A stretch of 64,000 nt of DNA from Kingdonia uniflora (taxonomy: Eukaryota; Streptophyta; Magnoliopsida; Ranunculales; Circaeasteraceae). This document shows, piece by piece, positions 20,143 through 31,225 of the stretch. Position 1 is the stretch's first letter; each line of letters opens with the position of its first letter. Under the pieces are notes generated by a model. The model was not told the DNA's origin and ran no database searches. It was given only the letters and a program-made list of their open reading frames with translations. A program made the translations under genes and the position numbers. Location of the stretch: positions 620,001-684,000 of the forward strand of contig JACGCM010002205.1 in the NCBI GenBank assembly GCA_014058105.1, read 5' to 3'.

Positions 20143-22704
20143 TGTCACGCCCCAAATTTAAAATAATTAAAGCATATTTAACACAATGACAACCAAGGCG
20201 TACAGGTTGGGGAATCCAATGATTCGACCCCCCGAATAACCATGCTAATAGGGAATAGCTCAGTCATTCACTATAACAATATCATCATAGTAAAAAGAAG
20301 AATAAAGCGGAAACAAAAGATATATATATATATATATATATATATAACTGAAAATATAAATACAATATCTCGATAATGTACAATGACAAAAGCTAAGATC
20401 TCGTACAAGAATACTATATCAAGGATAGATCTGAAGCTGCAAAACTGGCTCCAAATCAGTTGAAGCCCTCAGTAAAATTAGCAACTACTTTGCCTCTGAA
20501 ATTGTGACAAAATGAGAGTGAGCAAACCACGACTCACTAATAACCCAACAAAGCTAAATAGCCTACTAATAAAACTGGTACAGAGAAAGAGGAAGTGGTG
20601 TATGAGATAGGGGATGTTTAAGGTACAGTAATATATAAGTGAAGAATAGAGGTAAGAGAAATCTAGATATAATGATGTGATGTGATGACGTGATGATATG
20701 ATATGACATGATATGATATGATTCGAGAATTGTCCAAATGCAGGAAATTTTATGATGTGTAAAACAATGAACTAGACCCTATATATAAATATATATTGGT
20801 TGATCAACCGCTAGCGCAAGATTACCTTAAGAGATCTTAATTGGATACAAGGGTACAATTTTTGTCAAGCTCGACCACGCTAAGGATATATCACTTGATC
20901 AAAATGTTCCAGGCTTTTCAACCCACGGAGCCAACGTCCGAATTTTATTTTAATTCCAAGGAATTTTAACCTCACGGTGGATAAGATGAGTACCAAAGGA
21001 AAACTGTCTCATACCACCCCACACTCCCGTATGGGTGCGAAGGCATGATAGTACCTGTCCCAAACTTACATACTATTTTAACCCGATATTGGAATCCTAG
21101 ATCCTATCGAGGGTTAGCCGATGTAGAGCTGTTTTATGTATCCGACCTTATTAAGTTAAAAGAGTTTTAAATCTACAGATGCAAATAGATCCCATGGATC
21201 AAAACACAACAGCCGCCAACACGGCCAACACACATAAGATAACCACCTGCCTAAGAGAATGGTAAACAATCCTAACATAGATAAACAGTGACTACCAGTC
21301 GCAATATCTAAACAACATCAGTCTTTAAAAGACTGAAACACAGTATTCAAGGACAAGGCCACGAGAATACCACATGAATGCACAACTTCCTAAAAGACAA
21401 AAGGGAAACACAACTCTACAAGCCCAACAATAGGAAAAAAATACTGAATTAACAACTACTAGAATAAGTTAAAGGTAATTATGCCATAACGTTCAAGGAT
21501 GAAGCCACGAGAACCAGCGTAATAACTTTTAACCTATTCTTGAAGTTCAAGGCAATCAATATAACTAAGTTAAAGAATAACAAATCCCATCTAACGTAGT
21601 ATTTAATAACTTATATAAAATAATTCAATTCAGACTATAACTAAATCACATAACACCTCTCTGCCAATGCGTATCACTCTAACTAACACTGGTTAAACTA
21701 GTAGAGTCAATTATCAAGGAAGGGACACTCGCCTGATATATGATAGTGACGAACCCGGTGGGATGAATTCAGTACCCCAAAGACATACCATAAATCCAAT
21801 AATCCACTGGAAAATCTAACCTCAACACCACAGTCCAGCAATCAAAGCAACACAACCAACCCAACAGCTACAATAATCACAACTCCACAAGTTCAACAAA
21901 TACCCCAATCACAAAACCTTAAATCAACCCAACAATCACAAAGGTTTTAACCCAAACCAAAATCAAATCAACAATAAGGAAGAGGAATAGAGAAATTACT
22001 CACCAAAAGATGTGGTGAAGATCAACCCAACAACAAATCACAAATGAGGAGCAAGGGAAGAGAGGATTTCAATTTGAGAGAGAAAGTTTAAGATTTGAGG
22101 TGAAATGGGGGAATTAAAACCCAAATAACCAACACTCATCTCGAGGCAAGATTAACGGCCAAGAATCATAAGAGATGACCCAACATGCCGTCAAAATATG
22201 CCTTTGTTCTAACATAATATATTTCTGTTCGAAGAAAATAAAATAGGAAGAAACATGTTCGAATAGAAAGAAGTTTGTTTGAGCAGAACAAGACAGGAAG
22301 TAACATATTGGAACAGAAACAAGTTTGCTTGAACAAAACAAGACAGGAATAAACATGTTCGAACAGAAAGAAGTTTGTTCGAACAGAACAAGACAGTCCA
22401 AAACTCCAGAATACAAGAAAATCTACTCAAACGAAAACTGGTAAAAAACCTAAAAGAATCCTTCCTAAGATCCCCCCGGATCACACACCATACAACAGCC
22501 TAAAATAACATACACACCTCTACCAATCCAACCACGGGCTCCTAAAATCACAACTCAACCTCCTCTGCCCAACAACCACCGAAACCACAGAAATGAAGAA
22601 CACAAAACCTGATAATAGTAATAATATGTGGATGCATACTGTATAGTAATATATGAATAATAATAGTAAATAAATAAAAACTAAAAAAAATCTGGGTCAC
22701 TACA
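20143..22704 (-). repeat. Element G left LTR (sense 3' LTR)
   Basis: Pairs along its whole length with 27501-30092. It contains a (TA)n run at 20321-20346, an ATGATATGAT-type minisatellite at about 20,671-20,723 and three perfect 50-bp units at 22245-22394. The Phe/Cys-rich frames at 22114-22484 are only translations of that array. Confidence 0.92.
22245..22394 (-). repeat. Three 50-bp tandem units with TTCGAACA palindromes in the G LTR (left copy)
   Basis: Units start AGGAAG/AGGAAT at 22245, 22295 and 22345 and end ACAAGAC. Each carries two near-palindromic TTCGAACA-type sites in antiphase, for example ATGTTCGAACAGA and TTGTTCGAACAGA. The array lies in sense orientation upstream of the pyrimidine-rich leader, so it is probably in U3. 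Confidence 0.85.
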
Positions 22705-22722
22705 ATCTACCCTCCTAAAAAG
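22705..22722 (-). other. Element G polypurine tract
   Basis: In sense orientation, TTTTTAGGAGGGTAGAT lies directly before the 3' LTR start TGTAGTGACCC. This purine-rich sequence is the expected plus-strand primer. Confidence 0.75.
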
Positions 22723-22739
22723 ACATTTCTCCCTGAAAT

Positions 22740-24513
22740 TCAACATACCCAACCAGAGAACAAGTACGGATAACGATCTCTCACATCTGCCTCTAACTCC
22801 CAAGATGCCTTGCTTAGTCCATGGTGACTCCACTGCACCTTCACGAAATGAATATCCTTGCTACGCAGAACTTTATCCTCGCGGTCCAGAATACACACCG
22901 GATGCTCCACATACTAGGCATCTTTCTGAACCTCTAGGGGCTCTTAATCAATCACATAAGTAGGATCCCACTCATACTTCCTAAGAATAGAAAGATGAAA
23001 TATACTGTGAACTCTATCCAGCTGTGGCGGCAATACCAAATGGTAAGCCACCTCTCCAACTCTGGCAAGTATCCCAAAAGGTCCAATGAATCTCGGAGCG
23101 AACTTTCCCTTTAGTAAAACGTGATCACCAATCTCAAACTCTAACGGTCTCCTGCGAATGTATGCTTAACTCTTTTGTCGACTCTGTACTATACGTAACT
23201 GATCTCTAATAATAGAAATAGCCTCTGTGGTCTCACGAACCATATCTGGCCCAGTAAACTCTACTCACCAAACTCTGCCCAACTCAGCGGTGATCTACAC
23301 GGTCTACCATACAAAGCCTCATAAGGTGCCATCCCAATGCTTGACTGGAAGATGTTATTATATAAAAACTAACCCACGGTAAATGCTCATCCCAACTGCC
23401 CTTGAAGTCCAACAAACAAGCCCGAAGCATGTCCTCAAGAATCTGGTTAACTTTCTCTGTCTGACCATCAGTCTGGGGGTAAAACGCTATGCTAAAATCC
23501 AATCTAGTGTCCAAAGCTTGCTGAAAACTCTTCCAAAATCTGCCAGTAAACCTAGCATCTCGATATGATATTATAGACATGGGTACTCCATGCAACCGCA
23601 CTATCTCTTTTACGTACAACCTGCTCAACTCCTCAAGGGTCAAAGTCTTGCAAACTGGAATAAAATGAGCTGACTTGGTCAATCGGTCAACAATTACCCA
23701 AATCGAATCATCATTTCTCTTTGTCCTCGGTAATCCTGAAATGAAATCCATAGTCACATGTTTCCACTTCGACTCTGGAATCTGTAAAAGTTTGAGCTGC
23801 CCCGCTAGTTTCTGGTGCTCGGCTTTCACCTGCTGACATGTAAGACACTTGGAAACGAACTCAGCTATCTCTCGCTTCATGTTATCCCACCAATAATGCC
23901 TCTTCAAGTCTTGGTACATCTTTGTACTGCCTGGATTAATAGTATACCTAGAGCTGTGAGCCTCACTCATAATCTCATACTTCAATACCTCTGAATCTGG
24001 CATGCATAATCTCCCCCTGTATCTTATACTACTATCTGAACTAACTGTCCAATTGGGTCTGTTATCATCTAAAGCCCAAGACTGTAACTTTGCATCGTAC
24101 TGCTGAGCTTCCATAATCCGAGAAATCAAAGACGGCTGAACTCTCAAATTAGCAATAAAACTACCGGTACCCTGTGAAAATAAACTTAGCCCCGAATCTG
24201 CTATATCGCAAAGTAACAACCATTCACGGATCATAAGACGAGCAAGAAATCCCCTAGGCAAGCAAATCAAAGCGTCAGCCACCACATTTGCCTTCCCTGG
24301 GTGATACTGCAAGTCAACATCATAATCTTTCAGAAACTCCATCCATTTGCACTGCCTCATATTCAACTCCTTCTGAGAGAAAAGGTATCTCAAACTCTTA
24401 TGATCCGAAAAGAGGTCAAACCTCTCCCCGTAAAGATAATGTCGCCAAATCTTTAAAGCAAATACCATAACCGCTAACTCAAGGTCATGAGTAGGATAGT
24501 TCCTCTCGTGCAC
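22740..24513 (-). pseudogene. Element G RNase H C-terminus, integrase and chromodomain-like tail
   Basis: The 409-codon frame 23284-24513 begins in RNase H ([20 protein letters not shown], then [14 protein letters not shown]). It continues with the zinc-binding H2C2 segment ([23 protein letters not shown]) and the integrase core: [10 protein letters not shown] (first Asp), [11 protein letters not shown] (second Asp of S-D-R-D now Tyr) and [12 protein letters not shown] (Glu kept). After a frameshift, pieces of the GPY/F region and a chromodomain can be read down to about 22,745, ending VQWSHHGLSKASWELEADVR. The chromodomain would direct insertion to chromatin. It is broken by frameshifts and the Asp-to-Tyr change. 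Confidence 0.85.
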
Positions 24514-24514
24514 C

Positions 24515-24863
24515 TTAAGTTGTCTTTAAGCATAAGCAACACCTTCCCTTCCTGCATCAATACACAACCAAGTCCGCTGAGTTACGCATTACTATAAACC
24601 ATATATTTCGGCCCGCTGGAAGGAACAATAAGAACTGGAGTTGTAGTCAACCTCTTCTTCAACTCTGCGATTGCCAAATCACACTTGTCATCCCCAAAAA
24701 ATCTAACATCCTTCTGTATCAAACGAGTCAACGAAGCTGCAATCTGAGAAAATCCCTTAATGAATTTACGATAATACCCAACTAAACCCAGAAAACTGTG
24801 TATCTCTGCAACATTAGTCGATTGAACCCAATCTGTAATGGCCTCAACCTTAGAAGGATCCAC
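24515..24863 (-). pseudogene. Element G RT connection and RNase H start
   Basis: The frame 24582-24863 reads MDPSKVEAITDW, FLGLVGYYRKFIKGFSQIA and DDKCDLAIAELKKRLTTTPV, the standard tether between RT and RNase H. It ends KYMVYSNA-stop, where active elements have YSDAS. The first RNase H Asp is thus Asn and the next codon is a stop. Confidence 0.85.
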
Positions 24864-24936
24864 TACAATGCCATCCTTAGATACAACGTGCCCTTGAAAT
24901 TTTACCTTCTTCTGCCAAAAATCACACTTTTCAAAT

Positions 24937-25374
24937 TTAGCAAAACAACTCGTTCACCCTCAAGGTCAGTAATGCAATCCTCAAGTGTCCCTCATGCTTG
25001 GCCTCGGTCTTCAAATAAATGAGAATGTCATCCACAAACACAATAACAAACCGATCTAGATAAGGGAGAAAAACTCTGCTTATCAAATCCATAAAGGCTG
25101 CGGGAGCATTCGTCAATCCAAACGGCATAACCTGAAACTCGTAGTGCCCATAACGTGTCCGGAATGCCATCTTAGAAATATCCCCCTTTTTGATTCTCAG
25201 CTGATGGTAACCCAATCTGAGATTAATCATCAAAAAGAACTGCGCTCCTCGAAGCTGGTCAAACAAGTCCTCATTCCTAGGTAAGGGATACTTATTCTTG
25301 ATCGTGACTTTGCTCAACTTGCGATAGTCAATACAAAGATGCATTGACCCGTCCTTCTTCTTAGCAAACAACAT
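24937..25374 (-). pseudogene. Element G reverse transcriptase core
   Basis: 145 codons covering [50 protein letters not shown] and [12 protein letters not shown]. The polymerase F-V-D-D box is intact, but the first catalytic Asp in the I-D-L-R motif is Asn. The N-terminal part of RT is in the preceding frame (25414-25500), reached after a stop near 25,415. Confidence 0.85.
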
Positions 25375-25413
25375 TGGAGCACCCCACGGTGAAGTACTCA
25401 GCTGGATAAACTT

Positions 25414-26006
25414 CTAATCTATTAACTCAGATATCTGATCATATAATTCCTTCAGCTTAACTAGTGCCATACGATATGGAGCCTTCAAAATCAGAGTTGT
25501 ACTAGGTAATAGATCTACACTAAAATTAACCTCTCTCGCCGGTGGCAAACCAGGTATCTTTTGGAAAATATTTGAAAAGTCACACACAACTGGAATAGAA
25601 CTAACATCGACACCAAAGGACTCTAACTTTAAGAATACAAATAAGCCATCCCCTGACCGCGAAGGTTTCAAACTAGTAAATACGAACCGTTTCTCCTCAG
25701 GGATACTGAAAGTAGCCGATAGTTCAAAATAGTATAAAGTAACTCGATGTGTCGACAACCAATCCATACCAGGATAATGTCAAACTCCTCTATCGGTAGT
25801 ACTAACGAGTCTGCTGAAAGGATACGACCACAAATGACTATCGGGCGATCTCTACAAATACGAGGAATAGACACCGAAGTATCGAGCGGTGTACCCACAA
25901 AAATCTCATCTAGCAACAAAGAAGACACAAAACCAATAGAACAAAGAAACATGTATGATATGAATGAATGTGATGCACCTGAATCATAAAGAACTCTAGC
26001 GGGCAT
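25414..26006 (-). pseudogene. Element G aspartic protease and start of RT
   Basis: The frame 25668-26006 begins MPARVLYDSGASHSFISYMF, the retropepsin D-S-G-A-S motif of chromoviruses, and continues with LPIEEFDIILVWIGC (D-x-I-L-G-M-D-W region decayed). The overlapping frame 25414-25767 starts MDWLSTHRVTLYY and reaches IPGLPPAREVNFSVDLLP, the link into RT. A single frameshift thus separates protease and RT. Confidence 0.8.
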
Positions 26007-26009
26007 ATA

Positions 26010-27327
26010 AAAATATGAATCGTACCTTCCACCACAGGTAGAGCGACGTGAGCACCTCGCCTCCCAACTGAGGACATCTTGCTTTGCCCATAGCCCTGAC
26101 CCTGCTGCTGACTCGGATGATACTGTATCTGTCCTTTTGGAGGGCCTGGAAAAATCTGCCTACCCTGTGAACCCTGAAATTGTTTCTGCTGAATCTGTCG
26201 TAGTCACCGCTGGTGACCAACGAAACCCTGAAACTGTCGCAATGGCAGAGGACCTCTGTCTGGCTTAGGACAAAACCTCTTAGAGTTCCCTTCTCCCAGC
26301 AGTTCCAACATACACCAAAAGAAAGCTGTCCTCCCATAACTCTAGCTGGTGCACCATCGGTAATACTGAACTTCTGTCTCTTCGAACCCAAATTCTCATA
26401 CTGAATTTAAACTGCTTTTCCCTTATCGGATCTCTGATCCTGTCTTACTGGGTTTCTCAAGTCCATGGACTTGCAATCCTCAACATCGTTCTGCTATATC
26501 GCCAAAGCTTTAGACAAAACTTCTCTATACAAACTAACACCAGAAGTAATCAAAAACGTCCTAAAGTACAGACAAAGACGATTAAAAAATTTCATCTTGC
26601 GTTGCTCCTCCTGAACAATAAAAAAAATATGTCGAGAGAGTTCGTTGAATCGCTGATCGTACCTAGAAATACTCATATCACCCTACTCAAGCATGTAGAA
26701 CTCTGTGATACACGCGTCCCTATAACCCTGCATAAAATATTACTCGAAGAACCGATCTTGAAAATATTTCCAAAGTATCGGAGTCTCTACGATAGTCCTC
26801 TTGGCTGTATCCCACCAGTGATCTGCCTCACCCTGTAAAAGATAAGTCGCAAGCGTCTCCCGCTGATCATCCGGATACTTCATCGCGTTCAGAGTCTTCT
26901 CAATGGACTTGAACCATGTCTCTGCCTCAGATGGAACTGTTCTGCCAAAAAAGTCAAATATTTATACTTCTGAAGTTGTTTAAGATAACTGTACTCTCTA
27001 ACCACTGACTCCTGGCCTACTGAAAATAGGCGGTGAAACCTTCCATAAACTGCTTTATATCTGCTGAAACACCGAGAACAACTAGAATAGGTAAAATACC
27101 AGGCTGCTTTAGAACCACTGGAGTTAGATGAATATCCTGATGAATCTTCTCTCCTAGTACTGTTCCTACATCAACCCCATCTTCTGAAACTATCAGCTCA
27201 TCCTGAACAATCAGAACAGATCCCAAACTCTCCTGACTGAGCGCTAGTCATCAGTAAGTGCACCACCATGAGTACCTCCACAACCATAACCTACAGTGGG
27301 ACATCTGCCTCTGCTACCTCTAGCCAT
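26010..27327 (-). pseudogene. Element G gag
   Basis: The likely start is the ATG at 27327 (MARGSRGRCPTVGYGCGG). The capsid domain includes FFGRTVPSEAETWFKSIEKT, DDQRETLATYLLQGEADHWW and SISRYDQRFNELSRH, typical of Retrotrans_gag in Tekay-like elements. The zinc knuckle reads CWNCWEKGTLRG with its His and last Cys lost. Several stops and frameshifts interrupt the gene. Confidence 0.8.
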
Positions 27328-27480
27328 CTATACGAACAATAGGCACACATCTATAGAAAGGAGGAAATATAAGTAATATAAGGAATACGATAAAATACGT
27401 AAAACTGTAAATAAATTGACCTAACTCCATCTAGAAAATAACTCATCATATGATTACAAGAACAGAGATAGGAATTAACC

Positions 27481-27498
27481 TACAACTCTGATACCAAG
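27481..27498 (-). other. Element G primer binding site (tRNA-Met)
   Basis: Minus-strand CTTGGTATCAGAGTTGTA lies next to the LTR end GGCGTGACAGA. TGGTATCAGAG matches the initiator tRNA-Met 3' end, as usual for Tekay/Del elements. Confidence 0.85.
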
Positions 27499-27500
27499 TC

Positions 27501-30092
27501 TGTCACGCCCCAAATTTCAAATAATTAAAGCATATTTAACACAATGACATCCAGGGCGTACAGGTCGGGGAATCCAAAGATTCGCCCCCACGAATAGCTA
27601 TGCTAATAGAAAATAGCTCAGTCATTCATTATTACAATATAATAATAGTAAAAAGAAGAATAGAGTGGAAACAAAAGATATATATATATATATATATATC
27701 AAACCGAAAATATAAATATAATATCTCGATAATATACAACAACAAAAGCTAAGATCTCTTACAAGAATACTATAACTAGGATAGATCTGTAGCTACAAAA
27801 CTGGCTCCAACTCAACTGAACCCCTCATCAAAACCAGCAACTACTCTGCCTCTGAAATAGTAACAAAATGAGAGTGTGCAAACCACGGCTCACTAATAAC
27901 CTAACAAAGTTAAATTGCATACTAATAAAACTGGTGCAGAGAAAGAGGAAGAGGTTAATGAGATAGGGGATGTTTAAGGTACAGTAATATATAAGTGAAG
28001 AATAGAGGTAAGAGGAATTGAGTATAATGATGTGATGAATTGAGATATAATGATGTGATGTGATGACGTGATGATATGATATGACATGATATGATATGAT
28101 TCTAGAATTGTCCTAATACTGGATTGTTTATAATGTGTAAACCAATGAACAAGACCCTATATATAAATATATATTAGTTGATCAGCCGCTAGCGCAAGAT
28201 TACCTTAAGAGATCTTAATTGGATACAAGGGGTACAATTTTTGTCAAGCTCGACCACGCTAAGGATATATCACTTGATCAGAGTGTTCCAGGCTTTTCAA
28301 CCCACGGAGCCAACGTCCGAATTTTATTTTATTTCCAAGGAATTTCAACCTCATAGAGGATAAGATGGGTACCAAAGGAAAACTATCTCATACCATTCTA
28401 TACTCCCGAATGGGTGCGAAGGAATGATAGTACCTTTCCCAAACTTACCAACTATTTTAACCCGATATTGGAATCCTTGATCCTATCGAGGATTAGCCGA
28501 TGTATAGGTGTTTTATGTATCCAACCTCATTAAGTTAAAAGTGTTTAAAATCTACAGATGCGAACAGATCCCAAGGATCAAAGCACAACAGCCGCCAGCA
28601 CGGCCAACACACATAGGATAACCACCTGCCTAAGAGAATGGTAAACAATCCTATTATAGATAGACAGTGACTACCAGTCACAGCATCTAAACAACATCAG
28701 TCTTTAAAAGACTAAAACACAGTATTCAAGGATAAGGCCATGAGAATACCACATGAATGCACAACTTCCTAAATGGAAAAAGAGAAACACAACTCTACAA
28801 GCCCAACTATAGTAAAAAATATACTGAAATAGCAACTACTAGAATAAGTTAAAGGTAATTATGCTTTAACATTCAAGGGCGAAGCCACGAAAACCAGCGT
28901 AACAACTTTTAACCAATTCTCGAAGTCCAAGGCAATTAATATAACTAAGTTAAAGAATAGCTAATCCCATCTAACGTAGTGCTTAATAACTTATATAGAA
29001 GAATTCAATTTAGACAATATCTAAATCACATAACACCTCTTTGCCAATGCATATCACTCTAACTAACACTGGTTAAACTAGTAAAGAAAATTAGCGTGGA
29101 AGGGACACTCGCCTGATATATGATAGTGACGAACCCGGCGGGATAAAATTAGTACCCGAAAGACATACCATAAATCCAATAATCTACTAGATAATCCAAC
29201 CTCAACACCATAGTCCAACAATCAAACCAGCACAACCAACCCAACACCTGCAATAATCACAACTCCACAAGTTCAACAAATACCCCAATCACAAAACCCT
29301 AAATCAACCTAACAATCACATAGGTTTCAACCAAAACCAAAATAAAATCAACAATAAGGAAGAAGAATTGGGAAATTACTCAACGAAAGAAGTGGTGAAG
29401 GTCAACCCAACAACAAATCATAAAGGAGGAGCAAGGGAAGAGAGGATTTCAATTTGAAAGAGAGAGTTTAAAATCTGAGGTAAAATAAGGGAATTAAAAC
29501 CCAAATAACCAACACTCATCTCGAGGCAAGATCAGTGGCCAAGAATCACAAGAAAATGACTCAACCGGTCGTCTAAACACGCCTCTGTTCGAACAAAATA
29601 TATTTCTGTTCGAATAAAATAAAATAGGAAGAAACATGTTCTAACAGGAAGAAGTTTGCTCGAATAGAACAAGATAGGAAGTAACATATTCGAACAGAAA
29701 CAAGTTTGTTCGAACAAAACAAGACAAAAAGAAACATGTTCGAACAGAAAGAAGTTTGTTCGAACAGAACAAGACAATCCAAAACTTCAGAATACAAGAA
29801 GATCCGCTCAAACCAAAGCTGGTAAAAAACCCAAAACAATCCTTCCTAAGATCCCTCTGGATCACACACCACACAACATCCTAAAATTACATACATGCCT
29901 CCACCAATCCAACCACGGGCTCCTAAAATCACAACTCAACCCCCTCTGTCTAACAACCACCGAAACCACAGAAATAAAGAACACGAAACTTGATAATAGC
30001 AATAATATGTGGATGCATATTGTATAATAATATATGAATAATAATAATAATAAATATTAATTAATTAATAAAAAAATTTTCGGGTCACTACA
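27501..30092 (-). repeat. Element G right LTR (sense 5' LTR)
   Basis: 2,592 bp, aligned to the left LTR throughout, with frequent substitutions and small indels. It repeats the (TA)n run (27679-27699), the ATGATATGAT minisatellite (about 28,030-28,103) and the 50-bp triplet array (29626-29775). Both LTRs having three array units shows the array predates this insertion. Confidence 0.92.
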
Positions 30093-31152
30093 CCCTTGGT
30101 TCCAATGTGGTTAATAACTAAACATCTTCATAAACAATATGCATAGCTTAGTGCCATTATAATTAAAATAGGCAACGCAGTGAAAAGACATTACGGGGGA
30201 GAGAGAAAGACTACTATTTAATCACAAATTTTACTTTGTCTGGGAAAGGGGTGTATATAATTTTACACCTACAGATAAAAAAATATAAAGAAAGTCGAGC
30301 ATGTAAAAATTAATACTTGATAAATGTAACAATTAGTCTAGTAATCGTGTTTGTCACATATGGGGGCAGTCCATTACCACAATAATCATAGTTTTGGTTA
30401 ACAAAATACAACCGTATATCTATTTGAGCAAACATCATTATAGCCTCTTGAACGATGGATCCTTAGTACCTCTTTAACAATATGTCGAGTTTGCAAATCA
30501 ACCATTCACATGGGTTCTCAATTTGGTATGCATGAAAATGACGGTTGTAAACCTTCATATAAGCAATCTGTAAAAATAAAATAATCAAAATTAAAATACT
30601 TTAAATGGTTTTTTGCAACTGTACATAAATTGATTTGTTTAACCAAAATTTAGTATGAAGGTCAACAAACAAAGAAACACGATGAGCATAGCCTACAAGA
30701 ATATTCATTGAGAAAATTAGAGACAAAGAGAAAAGAATAAATATCTTGTAATAAATCAGAAATTAAATCGATCTATATTGGCCAGAGAGAGATGATGAGA
30801 AGCCTGATTTGTGTTGGAAGAGGATGAGAGAAAGGGAATTGGGTAATTTATTTTTAGAGAAGAAGTAAGAGAGTGTGTGGAGATAATCATGGGAGTGGGG
30901 AGAGAATCGTGGGTTGACTTTTATAGCCCTAAAAGAATATTAGAACCATGAAATACCCTACTATGTTAACCACTCATCTTAGATTTAATCCCTCCATCTC
31001 TTTATATACGTCATCTCGAGGCACTGAAACTACATCTCAACCCCTCTTTGTCTCTTTAAAAACTCTTCTTTGTGGGTAAACTTGTCTATATAAAAAAATA
31101 CCCTTCTTGGATAATATATAGATTATAATATTGGAAGTAGTTTTAACTTTTA
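30093..31152. other. Non-coding region between G and D, possibly the remaining 5' LTR of element D
   Basis: No supported gene lies here. The sequence immediately before the D primer site ends ACTTTTA, like the decayed LTR end of element C (ATTTTA), so the last part is probably LTR. The upstream boundary could not be found, because the partner LTR lies beyond the right edge of the window and the C LTR does not align clearly. A TATATAAT at about 30,253 is the only promoter-like word noted. Confidence 0.4.
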
Positions 31153-31154
31153 AT

Positions 31155-31170
31155 TGGTATTGGAGTAGTC
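31155..31170 (+). other. Element D primer binding site (decayed)
   Basis: ATTGGTATTGGAGTAG follows the LTR end. The tRNA-Met complement TGGTATCAGAGC has mutated after the first six bases. The downstream leader (GCTTAACAACCTGAGC) matches element C. Confidence 0.65.
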
Positions 31171-31225
31171 ACGCTCCGAAGCTTAACAACCTGAGCTTGG
31201 ATCATAACTTGATTACTTGAGAATA

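Larger units (their letters stand above)
20143..30092 (-). mobile_element. Element G: Tekay/Del-type chromodomain Ty3/gypsy retrotransposon (minus strand)
   Basis: 9.95 kb with long LTRs (2,562 and 2,592 bp, TGTCACGCCCC...GGTCACTACA). The primer site TGGTATCAGAG is at the right and a polypurine tract AGGAGGGTAGAT at the left. Minus-strand order is gag, protease, RT, RNase H, integrase, chromodomain-like tail. Very long LTRs plus a chromodomain fit the Tekay/Del lineage. A perfect target duplication is not seen (CCCCC on the left, CCCTT on the right). G has the longest open pol frame in the window (409 codons) but carries stops and catalytic substitutions. Confidence 0.9.

Noticed and set aside
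20321..20346. (TA)n run considered as an origin or recombination site
   Set aside because: It is a simple microsatellite present in both LTRs of element G and needs no other explanation.
22205..22395. TTCGAA arrays considered as heat shock elements
   Set aside because: The heat shock consensus needs GAA and TTC blocks spaced by two bases. Here TTC and GAA abut, so the match is poor.
22114..22484. Phe/Cys-rich reading frames on the minus strand (also at 29532-29874)
   Set aside because: They are translations of the 50-bp repeat array in the G LTR. Because 50 is not a multiple of 3, several frames stay open and give similar peptides. No start context or family supports a gene.
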